NCBI GenBank assembly: GCA_010645155.1
Contig: CM021323.1
Span: 1,047,196-1,111,195, forward strand
DNA length: 64,000 nt
Direction: 5' to 3'
DNA from: Tigriopus japonicus
Taxonomy: Eukaryota > Arthropoda > Copepoda > Harpacticoida > Harpacticidae
Shown piece after piece: positions 24,901-37,893 of the stretch. The translations under genes were made by a program, and so were the position numbers. How positions within the stretch are numbered: position 1 is the first letter of the stretch; each line of letters opens with the position of its first letter. Below the pieces are notes generated by a model. The model was not told the origin of the DNA, did no database searches, and saw only the letters and a program-made list of their open reading frames with translations.

Positions 24901-27900
24901 AGGCCCTCCCAATCAAATGAAATGGAAATCTCATCTCTTCTCGAGGGCCTTGAGGGAGAATGAGGGCGAATTAAATTGAAATGTCACGATCATATTTGCA
25001 TTCCTCAGACGTGCGCGGAAGGGGACAACCCAAAGTTTCTTATAGTCGAACTTGTTCAAAAGATTTCAATTGGAGTCTGACGGCAAGCTTACGGTTTTGT
25101 TTGCCTTCTGATTCCAAAATAAGATGTTTCAGCAAACAAGTTCCAGAAAAAAAGGCCACAAAGGTCTCAGTGAAAGAAACGATTCACTCCAATTGATTTC
25201 TTCTATTTTCAATCTGATTTGTGCCGAATCATGTTTAGTACTTGGAAGTCTTTTGCGAAAAGGTAAATTGAACGTGAATCAACCTCAGAAGAGTACAGTG
25301 TGAGGGCATCCCTTTAGATATAGAGCACTTTATTAGCCCCCTCAAGCATATTGATTGGACAGTCCGATCGGTTCTGATTGACTCCTCTTTGTTAGGGTAA
25401 GGGCAGAACCCCTTGCATGATGGTCATATTTCTGGCACACATATGCATTTGCTTTTATGGCGGATGGACAAGCTTTTATCATCCATTACCATGCATAAAG
25501 GCATGCTATTAGTTCATACACGTACTGCATATGCTTGCAATTCTCCCCCATGTTTTGAAGTGTCTTCATGGCAAAAGGGAAAAGAACAAGGATGGAGAGA
25601 CACACAACGGGCTAAATGGAACAAAAGATATGAGTGTGTGTTTAGTAGAGTGGGTGCACTTTCTATGCCACAATTTGAATCAGGTGACGAGAATCATGTG
25701 CACAATAAATGATCTCGTCTTACCCCATCCCATTGTTCTCAAATTTCGCCATGACTAATTACTCGTGGAACGTGGAATGTGGAACAATTCCGTATCTTTA
25801 GTTTCTGGCCTCAATTCTTTCCCTCCCTTCAAACGGAATTCTTCGGCAGGCCCAAATGCAGATTTGTTTGGATGTGTTGTACATACACTTTGGCATATTG
25901 TGGTATTTATCTTTATGTGTTCTTGCAAAGTAGTGGATTACTTTGGAATCATTGAAGGGACGTAGTGAGCATACTACGGTACATTTGTACTTTACGTACA
26001 TATTTGGTAGAGTCCTCTGCACGCATAGTAATGGCTCTTAAATCATGTGAGTACGTAGTCTAGAAACAACTAAAATGCAGAGGACCCATCTGAGTAAATG
26101 AAAAAAAGGCTGCCAGTGGAACAAGTTTTTTGAGATGGGCTCAAACTTCAAAAGCAATTCCAGAGCGAAGAGTTCAGAGGAAATGGAGTAATCACTTTAA
26201 AACTCTCAGCTACCTTGATAATATATTCTTGAAAGCCATCTTGGCATGAGTACAAAACCGACGAAACCACAAACCCACGTTTTCCCGGGGATTGTGCAAA
26301 ATGCTTCAAGGAAATGGCTCTTCCTTTTCAATCATGAAGAGTCAATAAGATTTCGTTTTCATTAAAAAGTCCCAGTCGCCGATTTCATGCACCTAATTTT
26401 ATTGACCTCATAAATAGTCTAGCGAGAGCAAAAAAATGCAATTTCCCCGCCCCAAAAGTCTCATCCACGGGCGACAAACCTGCTTATCTTGCACTCCTTT
26501 CAATTTACATAATTATTATTGGTATTCCATGCATGCACCCAAATCGAACGCCCATTTTGCAAAAAGGCTTAGAAAATGGCAAAATAGTCGTTTCATCTGC
26601 AAATGTAAACTCTAAGGTACAAATCGTATAAACTTCAGATTTTCATATTCTATAAATTAACTCTTCTAGCACAATATGTTCCATGGATCATTTTCATAAC
26701 TTCAAAGACACAAGCCCAGCATATTTGCTGTGGTGCACATTTCCTGGATCCCCATGTTTGGCAAATTAAAGTTATAAGTCGTAAGAAGAGTATATGGATG
26801 CCTCCAAATAAAACTTCTCAAACTCTCGGTGACCCGCAGTTTAGTATTTAAGGGTCAACCATATCCAACTACCGCGTTCCGAGGACCCAAGCAAACACTT
26901 TGGAATGCATCGTGAGGCGAAGTCTCTGTGACAAAAGTTGGGATTTTTCCTCTATTCCCTCCACTTGTTTTGGCCCTTACAATGGATGACTTGGCCATAG
27001 ATCTTAAGACAATGCCACCGGACAAGGCCAAACACAACACTTTAGTCCGCACATCTTGAGAGAAAACAATGCAGTTGACTCACCCAAAGACTGAAAGAAA
27101 GTGTGTGTGCGCCCATGTTCTGTGGCAAGAATCGACCCAAGGCTTAAACTTTTCCACTTCTACGTGTCTTTGTTGCTCACTTGATGGCTCTATTCTCTGA
27201 CATTCATGACCATTCCACCAACCAACACGTTTTGTGGGACCATTTTTCATTTAGCTTTGGAGACAAGAAAAAAAGTTTGCCTTTAGAGAGAGAATATATT
27301 AAAAAAGCGAGATTCTTCAACCTGATTCGTGATCATTTCTGGCTAGAGAACATAAGGAGGACTTACTCACTAAAAGTCTCGGAAACCTAAGTCAATGTAC
27401 CACTAGCAAGACCTTTGATGAAAGGGCGACTTTTTGTTCATGGTTAGAAATGCAGCTTTTTTTCAAAGGTACCCACTTTTGTCATTCCTCGAAGGTGTTT
27501 GCAGATATTGTGGAGTGCAAAATGAATAAATGTAGATGTTACGAATTCTCAACAGAAGTACTGTAGCAGAATGTTTCCCGTGTAATTGAAATAGTTATCA
27601 ATTTATCATATTCGCCCGTCCAAAGAGGGATGATTGCCAGGGTTGATTTGATCGCTCAATAGGTTTTTGGGATTCATCTCCATTTTGTCTGAATAACGAT
27701 AGTTGCCCCTCAAGACATTAAACCCCGTCACAACCTTAAAGAACATAACCCAAATGAGACTTATGCAATGGTAGGCAACAATGAGGCAAACGCAACAAAA
27801 ATCGATAAGAACATAGCGATATTTTTTAAATAAATTTGTCAATTTTGAAACTTTGATTCGGTGAAAAATGCTACTCAAATGTAATAATGCGTTGCAAAAA

Positions 27901-30900
27901 GAATTAAAATGAAGAAAAAGACAGTGAATTATGAAAAAAACACGTTTGGTTGGGTCAAAAGTTTAAAGTAAACAGAAAAACGCCTGTTTTGATCATCCCC
28001 AAAACAACCGACTTTCTCTGACCCTCAGTGCTCACTTAAGCAAACAGTCAGGTTCATGTACTTGGACTAAAAATTACTCAGCTAAGAAGAGAAGCTCCTT
28101 TATCCGTTTTCCCAATACAGGAATACCGGTTGAAAGTGCATATATGAAGAATTAATTTTGAGGAAGAAAAAGAGAATCTGATTCAGTGAAAATAAGGTCC
28201 AAAAATAGGGCGAGTGGGTGAAAAGGTGCAATATTAATTCTCTGGTGCATTCCCACGAGAGCAAAACACACAGACTTGTAGTTTTAAGGCTAGTATTTTT
28301 CTGCAGATTCTCCTTCACTTTGTTGGCAAGAACTTGAGAAGAGGGATATGTCACACCTTAAGGTGAATTTCGCCACGACTTTTGTGAGTCTCTGCTGCAA
28401 TTCATTTTACAAAAGGATCACGTTCAGGACCAAAGAAGACTGGTTTTGTGTTAGCTTGTTGGAACAATCGAGACACAACTGGATCAACAATAAGCTGACA
28501 AACACAAGAGTAGACCTTTCTTGTTTCCAGAATCAGGGGAAACGTCAAATCAATTCAAGTTTAAGAGCAATTATGAGTGCTTGAGCGATCCAACCGAGCT
28601 GGTACTTTATACAACCGGTAACCGAACATACATACAGCATTGTTCTCGCAGCAACGAATTGGGGGAACAGAATGGAACAGTTGTTGTTGTTTGGAATTGA
28701 ATCAAGTTTCTTCCCCATTTCGCCTGATCTGAGCCCAGTCTGGAATCAGATGAGCTTTAGGTAGTGTTTGTATTTGGAGGGAGAATGAATCAGTCTGTCG
28801 CTAAGGAGGCAAATGTGTTCAATGGCTCACGAGTTATTTGTTGGCTCTCCAGAGAAATTAGTCAAGAGTTATGATGGTATTTTGTGTACAATCATCTGGC
28901 AGCAGGTGTCAAGAGGATTGTATGGCAATTAATGTCACGAATGGTTAGGCGGAATGGATTCCAAATTCGCTTTCGATGAATTATTCACATTCATCAAGCT
29001 GTCACCTCTGGTTTGCGCTTTTGAGAGGTCCCCCAATAGCATGGAAAGTGTTGCCAACCTTCGTTAAAGAAAGGGTGGGGGTTCTAGCTCGAATGAAAAA
29101 GTTGCACTTAAACAAAAAGCCCGATTCAAATATAACGTTTGCTCATAAACCCCATCCACTTGACATAAATTCTTGTTCATTACAGCCATTGATGATGAAA
29201 GTTTTTACGAGAGTTTTACTTTTGAACAACGGCTGGGACGAAGAACGATGGAACCAACGCGTTTCAAGGCGTTAAGTTTTTTTATTGTTTTTGGCCCCAG
29301 CTAACCCATCTCATCAATTTATTTCGAGCTTTCATCGTCAAACCTGCTTCCTTTCTCGTTGTGTAGAAATTCCCAAAATTCATTCAGAAGACAAGGAGAG
29401 CACGTTAACGTACAACCCAATCGGTCCCAGAGGATAGAGCACTACATTCCTCGAGCTCATTTTCACATGTGAACGGGGTGCTCTAATTGTACTTTGTGGT
29501 CATTATTTCAGAGAGAAAGCGGAAAAATTAGAATCCACCCTTCTTCCCAAGACGAGTAGTTCTTGGTGAGGGATCGCTGAAAAGTTTCGCTCATTTCCTC
29601 GGAAAACTTGTTTAGTTGTTTCTGTCTCCCCATTGCCACACAAGTTAATGTGTTCCGCACGACATTTTCTTTGCCTTCCTTTTTGTCTTTTTTTACGAAT
29701 CTCCGAGAGTAAAGCCGCGTCATTCATTGCATGGCAGTCGTTCCCTCAATGTTGTGTCATGGCATCAGCCAGACTTCAAATCCAGAAATGAAAGGGTGAA
29801 AAAGAAGTCGTTCCATCCCAACAAGCTCTTCGCGAGTGAACTTTTGTGCCTCTGCTTTGTTACTGTTTGGCCACCAATCCATGTGGCTGATGGTTGGGCT
29901 TGTGAACTTTGTATATACTAGAAAGACATGGAGAGCCTTTGTGCCCTATGGTTGTACTCCGATGGGAGCTTAGGGATGACTAGTCGTATCTGTGGCTGAA
30001 ACCGTCGGAAGAGGACCAAGGAGGCAGAGGAAGAAAAAGAACCCTCGTTTGCTTGATTTTTTTGGGTGTGAGATACAATTGGACCATTAGGACCAGAGAA
30101 AAGTGCCAAAGAAGCTGCTGGAACAAACATTTATGGTTATGCCCCCTGGAGATGGCAAATTTCGTTACGAGACTTTTTTTAACTCTGGTCTCAGTGCCCT
30201 TGCCTTAAGTTGCTTGGAGTTGTAAATCCACGACCGATATGTTCGTAACCATGATTTAGACGCTTCCTCTTGCTCTAGGAAATGGGTTAAGCCAAGTTTG
30301 TTGTAGGTTGGCAAAGAAACGCATGAATGAATGGGAAAAGGTGTGAAGCCATACTTGAAGGTTCATGCATAAGAAAACTTTCAGAATACATTTATGCGCC
30401 TTAAAACAAGCCACAAAAGCCTATAAATCTGCCTCCCCAAAAGCTAAATACTACACCACTGTTATTCCACTCTCTCTCTCTCCTCCTTGCTTCCTTTAGG
30501 TTTTTTTCCACAACGTGAGCATTTCAAACTTTATGTGTTCTCTCCCAGGGTTTACTTTTGGTTGTCCTCTTTTCAAACCCTACCGTGTATTTGTCATGTG
30601 CGGTTTGGGTACAGAGTATGCGCAAAAGGATTCCAAGCCAATGTATACTCAAGTACTTGATAACATACCCTAGTTTTTGGAAGGATGCTAAAAGATCAAG
30701 TAGCAGGCCTGACTAACTGGCTGTCTGAGTAAGGCAGTCCATTTTCGTCCGAGGTAAAGTCAACCCAGACCTGCGCATTTGGGTGTTCGATCTGGTGCCA
30801 TTACTACTGTGTAAATGTAAGGCCACGTTCGAAAAGAGACTTTGCAAGATGATCCGTCTGAGTGGGATCCAATGATATACGAATGGTGTTCGTTCCTGGC

Positions 30901-33900
30901 TCTCGTTAAGAAAGCTTTTTTTCTACGGTATCAGCATTCCGTCAGCTACCCCGATAAAGGGTTTCGAGAAGGTGTTGCTCTGCCCTAAAGCAATATCCAT
31001 AATTCCGTACTTTGAATGCCCGTCTGGCATCAATTTCGACAACCATCTAGAAGATGGGGAAAGGTACGTTCAGGCAAATGTAGAGGGTAAATGTAGATCC
31101 CATCACAACTTGTGGTCTCTCCCCTTTCCATACGAGTCTAGTGCAGCTGTTGTGCTATGGAGGATTCTCGGTAAATGTCTTTCGATCTGGCCAAGGCGAG
31201 CATTGAACAGGCCCCGGGCAATATCATAACAGCTAACATATAGAGAAAGGGGGAAATTCAGGTGGCCAGATAGCTTCGGGCGACTTCTAGACTGCCCCTA
31301 TTTCTCATCACTCATCTGTTGCGTACGTCCTAACTACTTGCTACGTACTCCAGGTTCAGCTTTCATCCAGGAAAACAACTTGGAGCGGACCACTATTTCC
31401 AAAGGGTTATTGGCCTTGGAAAATTCGGCTCGAGCAAAAACGGTTTCCAATATGAAAACCTTGGGCTCTTCAATCATGGTTGTACCACGTGCTGATGCCA
31501 AGATATGGACGACTCATCCATTGAAAGAGTTTTAGGTACTTTATAGATGAGGAAGTATTTTGCTACGTTTATTTATGCTCGGGATAAATGGAAGCTCTGG
31601 GCAAATCGCAACCAGTTTCATCGTTTCGCCCAAGAGGAAAAGGATCTTACTTTGTTCCAATGCCATTTGTTGTTAACAAAATTCAAATTTACCGTTGTGC
31701 AATTTGGTTATGCATCCATGAGTTAAAATTCTGCATTTTTCGTGACGATTCAAGCTCAGGTTAAGGTACAGTTCCTCGAAGCAGGGAGACCTATAACTCG
31801 GTCAAAGGTATCCTTGCTCGAAGACATGGATATTTCTATCTAAAAGTACTTTTTCAGCACAATTTTGCACAACCTTATATTATTTTGCTTAACTTGACTG
31901 CATGTTTACTGCAAATATTGGATTTATCAGATGAATATGTCATCTTTTTCCATGTTTGATTTTTCATTGCACAAGTATAGCCCTCATGGAAAAAGTATCG
32001 CAACAGCCAAAAAACGTCTTCTTCAATGTACTTTGATAGTTCCAACAGAGAGAATAAGTTTCGAGTTCTTGTCCTCTCATCTTTCTGAGGCGATTCATTC
32101 TCTCCCAGATCGCTACGATAGGAGCCAATGTGAATTCTCCTCTTTCCTCGCGTCTTGAAAGATCCCCAAAAGCCTTATCGAATCTAGTGCACTGAACGTT
32201 GGATGATACAACCAACATTACCGCAAACATTTGACCCGGGTCTACCGAGTCCAAGGATGGAGATGGGGTCATCAAGGAAATAAATGACCGGTGGGTCAGA
32301 GTTGGAGATCCCCAGACATTGATGGCAAGATCTGGGCCTGGTTGCTCTCAACATCGCCTTCATGAAAAGTATTTAGGAACGAAGCCCATGGTTTGACCAA
32401 GTTAAGCTGACTCTTTGCATTCATCTCAAACCAAAGAAGGTCCTTTTAGCAAACATGAACGTTTTAATGAACCGAGTTTATTCCACTCATTGAGGAAGGT
32501 CAACAAGAATGCTAAGAACTTTTGGGAGGGCCTTTTACTGAGTCCTGACGTCATATGCTAATTCAGGTGGGAATATCAACATGGGGAGAACCCAAAAAGT
32601 CCTGCTGGAGAAATTCAGCAGTACTTTAAGGCTCTCAGCATACGTTCTGGCTATCCATTTATTTCATCGTGGGACTAGATCAACATACATTGGAGGAAAA
32701 TGAAAATTTTCCTTTCTCTAAAATCTCAAAATAAGCCTACTTGCTGCCTTCATTTGGAAGTTGCCAATTTTTGTCCTGAGAATTGAAAAAGCTCACGGTT
32801 TCTCAATTTCCTTGGTGGTGATCAAAAATGGAACGTGTCGGAGCAAAATAGATATCATAATCGATATCTTGATGTTTTGAGGAGTATAGATTAGATGATG
32901 AAAGTACGTCTTTCTCTTTTAGCTATTTTTCCGTGGGCTTTCCTTACCGATCCATGTAAAAAGCTAATATCCAATATCAAAGCAACTTGGCCTTTTTACC
33001 TCATTTTTTGGATAGTGTCAATTCAGTATTTTTGAAACATCATTTTTACACTTTCAGGGACAACAGACAAATGTACGAAAAGTATTGCAGTTTGGCTCGT
33101 GGTAATAAAGTGTGCTTGTGTGCATGATACAGTAAACCCAATCATTTCCATTGATGAATTAGGAGGGATCAGTCAGCTCATCGCAAAGACTGTTTGTCAT
33201 TTGAAGGAATCAATGTAATGATTGAACGGTCATAAAACAAGATTGGATTTCCTTCGGATTGCTTGGAAAGAAAGAAGGCAACCAGTCTCAGATACAATTC
33301 ACGAGATTGCAGCCGCCCCACAATAATCGTCCGGAATCAGATTGTTTGTCAGTGAACAGTACAGTGAATGTTCCAACTGTCTGTTTTTCCTTGTGTGAGA
33401 AACCAATAGCGATAATTTTAACAATGTTGCCAAAGTCCAAAAGCCAAGGCACATTTTCAAGTAGAAGATTACCTCAACATTTCATTTTTTACGACGAGAT
33501 TGTTAATAAGATTGGCTTGGCTTTCCTCTTCCAGAAAGAGTTGCTTCAAAAATGACTCATTATTCATTCAAGGTTCGTGTTCCCTTGGCTCAAACTGACG
33601 AAGGAACATTTGGCAAAGGGGGATGGAAAGAGGAGTCCGTTAAGTCACCCCTTTTCCTTTGACGATCTGAAAATACCGCTTTTTGTTTATGGGCGAGGAT
33701 CCATGATTGGCACTGACTTGACTTGGGCCACTCCCTTAATGTGGGACACGTGCCCTCTTCTTTACCCTTTGACACTGAAGAAATTTAAATTCAAATTTAA
33801 AATTCTCTCAGTTTCTGCTTTATTACAATTGAAACTAGTTTATAAATACTCAAGAAACCACTTTTGCTGCCAACTTGTCGCCAGGATTTGTGGATTAACT

Positions 33901-35950
33901 GGACTACATTTTAGCAAATGTTTCCTCTCAGTGTGCCCTTATCATCAGTCTAACGAACATTTTTGACTTCCTTTTTGCCGATCATTAAAAGACGACAAGA
34001 TCCTCGTTCCCCTGGTTTTCGCTTATCTTTCAGACTTGTTCAGAGATCTTGGAGGTTCACAAGAGAGTGGGCAGTTTTTTCCCTTCTCTTGGTTCCGGGA
34101 AGTGATCCTTCCGAAATTGGGGGTAAACAGAATAATCCCCATACACATCATGGAAATTGAGAAGGATGCCATGATAAAGAGGGCGAAGGAAACCCCTTCG
34201 AAGGGTGAAGGACCACCAAGTGGTCTCTTTACGTACGACACCCTCATATTGTATGCTAGTAAACCAATCTTGAAGATGAGGTTGAAACTCCCCATTGAGC
34301 CATGAGACAAAGGGGGCAGCGATGACTGGAACTTCTGATTATCATTCACGAGGAGCATGAGGAAACAAAATCATACCTGTAAATCAAAGGATATGGAAGG
34401 TTTGTACATATTTGGATAAAACGAATCTATCCGAGGGAAAATGAAAAGAGATTTAAATTTAAACTGACAGCTCCTCTTTGTTCCTATGAAACATCATTTG
34501 TGAACGAGGAAGGGGGAAGCAGTAAATTCTTTGACTCATGTTGACATGTGATGTTTCTCCCTTTCATTTGATGGCACGGATGTCTGATGAGTGGGTTGGT
34601 TCTCCTGCCTTCTCTTTGAATTCACGTGCACTCTATTCAGTTATGTTTAAGAAGTCTTACTTTGCATGCGGCAAAGAATGGAACGCAAGCAACCCTTCCA
34701 CCAGACCCTCGTTCTTTCTCCGTTCCAAAGTGGTTCCATTTTTCTCGGAGCGCGCAAACAACAATAATAATATTGCACATATCAAGTGAACGACAGGATA
34801 ACAAGAGTAAACCCCCGATGGACCCGTGGTCTGTCAAGTGTGACAGTTGATGAGATCTCACCTCCCTCGCTGACTTTCATTTACTCAAGATACTATCAAG
34901 AGATTGCTCGGTGCCAAAAAAGGGTGCTGTCAATGTCGCCACGATTTACTACAGGCAGGCAAAATCCCAAATTTTGTCTCGGTCCACACTGTTCCATACT
35001 TGCGGCAAACAATGTATTATTATGCAAAAGCATAACGGCCATCAAAAGTTGATAAAAATCCCAGAGCAACTGGCTTTTATCTCCCATCGGACAAAAGCAC
35101 GCTCACCCAGAACTCTATGCACCGAGGGTTTGTAGTTTGTACTGTACCACTGGTGGTTTTCTTACACGGATTGTAATGCAGGTTTCCAACCCTTTCGCTC
35201 AACACATATGGAGAAGTACCTTTGTCAAGACTAGTTTCCAGTCCTTTTGGAAGCAATTTACATTTTGACGAGAATGTTCTGTTGTGGGAATACCACTGCA
35301 CATCCTTGTCGAAGGAGGTGGTTAAGGTATGTTTGGAAGAGGAGGAGTTCTAGTGAATGTGGTGGTTGGTCGATGGTGCGTATAATGTGGAAAAGGAGCC
35401 TAAAAGTAAACACACGTACTCACACGCTCTTCCTCGGAGATGGTTCCAAGCTGTGGCCTTTGCATTCCTCGGCTCTTAGCCAATGGACTAAATAAATCTA
35501 AAAGGGATTTCTGCAGATTAAACTGGCTTACGATAGACCCATAACTTGCCGTGAAAGTCGCTGAAGGTAGGATGTTACAACCAACCACAGACAATAGGTG
35601 AGATCAGCTAAGTGAAATCAACTCCTTGGCTTCTAAAAGCTAAGATACGAAAGATGAGCGATTTAGTGAGTGGGAGTTGGAATGGGAAAGTGAACCCCTT
35701 AATTTGTGAGCACGAGCCACGAGATAACCGCATTTGCATTTTGGTTCTAAAGTACGAGTGTGTTGACAAATTTTTGAAACGAGGCCACATTCAAATACGT
35801 TTTAAAATTGGGACGTAGTTTTAGCACCTTGTAATCTTTGTCACATCTTTCAGTGTAACCTTGATAGTCCCTAAACGAGAGATTGATTTTTGGCGTAACA
35901 GGTGTTGTTGTTCCTTTTCGCATCAATCATCGGCAAAAACTGATAACTAA

Positions 35951-36060
35951 GACGTCCTTGAGTATTCCCATCCAAAAGCCTTGTGTTTCTATCACACTTC
36001 ACTGAGATGTCCTTGAATATTCCTATCCAAGAGCCCTGTATTTCTCTCACACTGAGAGCA
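35951..36060. repeat. Two-unit tandem duplication, about 55 bp
   Basis: gacgtccttgagtattccca at 35951 recurs as gatgtccttgaatattccta at 36006, and the similarity continues through atccaa(a/g)agcc and tctatcacac/tctctcacac. The units are roughly 85-90 percent alike by eye and lie head to tail. Confidence 0.75.
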
Positions 36061-37821
36061 AAACCAAGTGATCACCAATTTCCCTTTGATTATTGGAATT
36101 GCCATCCCATGGTCGCTTTCGATCGCCTTTGGAATCTTGAAGGTGACCAAACAAAATCGTTGTTCCCTATGTTCCCATTGCCTCCTTGCACCAAAGATGG
36201 TCCCGTTAAGACCGGGGATCAACAACAATATTTCCTTTTTTTGTGTGTGTTTTCAGATATCTGAGTTGGGCCCTGTTGTCAATTTCCAATAAGGTGAAAA
36301 GAGAAATAAATTGGTACTCTAACGTAATTAGCTTCCACAATGCCCTGTCGAGGCAATGATTTCGTGGAGCCGTTTCAATCGTGTTCCCATTTGACGATTC
36401 TCGACACGTCGACTTGTTCTCACTTGAGGGTCCAAAAGGATCTAAAGGAAACTTTGAACCTAGAGAAAAACTAATACTCCCACCAACCTCTTCAGTTGGC
36501 CTAAACCATAGGGCACGTTCCATTCACTTTATTGCTCGATGAAGATGCCTCGAAGCTCTCTCTGGACATCCGTTGAATCTTGAGGATGAATTTAAAACTT
36601 GGAGGCTGAAAAAGGTATCTCCGAGAACAGGTAAGAGAATGGACTTCTCAATCTCTGTTTTGAAACGAGTTCCTTATTAATCCCCATTCCGGCTCCATCC
36701 CATGCCTAAGGCCAGACAAATAAGCCATTCCGAACTCTGAGAGCAGCCACTTTAAGGCCCTTCCTATAGCCCTTGAAGGTTCACGGCCGAGATCGAGGTA
36801 ACTCGTGACAAGAGTCTGGTTCCTTTGGTGGTCCAAGCGATCCTTTGATCCTCCAAGAACAGGTCTTTAATGAAGGCCAAGAGGTTGTTCATGGAATTTC
36901 AGCCCAACCCAAACAAGTATCAATTTGGCTCAAAGTGAAAAAAAAATCACGGGTGCTCTGGTCTTAAGAGGGATCCTACAATTCAGCTCCTGTTTTAAAG
37001 AGAGGTGTAGAATTGTGAGAATAATACAGAGTCGTCAGTTCCATTTGTGCCTTTTGTGCCTAAGGAGTGGAACCCTAACAACACCTTTTCTTCCATCATA
37101 CTTTGTGGAATTGAACACAGATGCCTACCAAGCAATGGGCGACGTACATTTTGGTACAACTTCTCTCCAAATTCACAAGTGCAGTTAATGAGTTCATTCA
37201 AGCTCTCGTTGTAGCCAATTAATAACGCCCTTCTTTAGGGTGTTCAAATGTGTATGCCATTCAACGAGAAGGTAAACTCGCTGGGATTCTGTGCGCCAAA
37301 ATTCAATTCGTTGCAACAACACCATTTAAGTTTGCTAAATATGCATTTGTATTTAGAAATATTTTCTGCCTCTTCCCATTTGGTTGCCATCCCAAACAAG
37401 CACGTGTCTAGTAGATAACATACGATGGAGCCTAAAATGCTTTTTTTAACATAACTCCAAATAAATACGGCGGCATTTTCTGAACAATTACTTTTTTTAA
37501 TGTGCAAGGCAGCCTTGGATTAACCGCATAATGGAAAAAATATCTCACTTCAAAAGGAAGGAGAGGAAATTAAAAGGGAGTGCACGAAATATGTCCCATG
37601 TTGGCCATTAGGACTTTCAGATGCAACTTTGACCGAACTTTCCGCCATATTCGTGAACTTATCAATTTGCTTTTTTTGAATTGTTGGTGCTAAGGTCCGA
37701 TGGTTGAGCCTCGCCCGGCCAGCGAAGCCAAATCGTCCAAATATTTCCAAGAGGCATTTCAAGTCTGAGTATCAGAATGGGTCTTCGTCTGTGGGTGTGG
37801 ATTAACGTCTAAAAGGAGTTA

Positions 37822-37893
37822 GGATGGGAATCGAACCTGAGACCTCTTTCACTATAGGAAACTGCACTAACCACGACACCACGACCCTCACCT
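37822..37893 (-). ncRNA. tRNA-derived element (SINE head or decayed tRNA)
   Basis: On the minus strand there is an A-box-like block TGGTGTCGTGG followed by TTAGTGC (37881-37864) and a perfect RNA polymerase III B box GGTTCGATTCC (37837-37827), with normal tRNA-like spacing of about 44 bp. The acceptor and T stems do not pair, and the anticodon loop would read AUA, so it is not a functional tRNA. A tRNA-derived SINE is the likeliest reading. Confidence 0.55.

Noticed and set aside
30850..31535. Open frames with protein-like wording (PYFECPSGINFDNHLEDGER; KTVSNMKTLGSSIMVV)
   Set aside because: Several stops, no coherent splice structure and no recognised family; probably chance in a stretch of higher GC.
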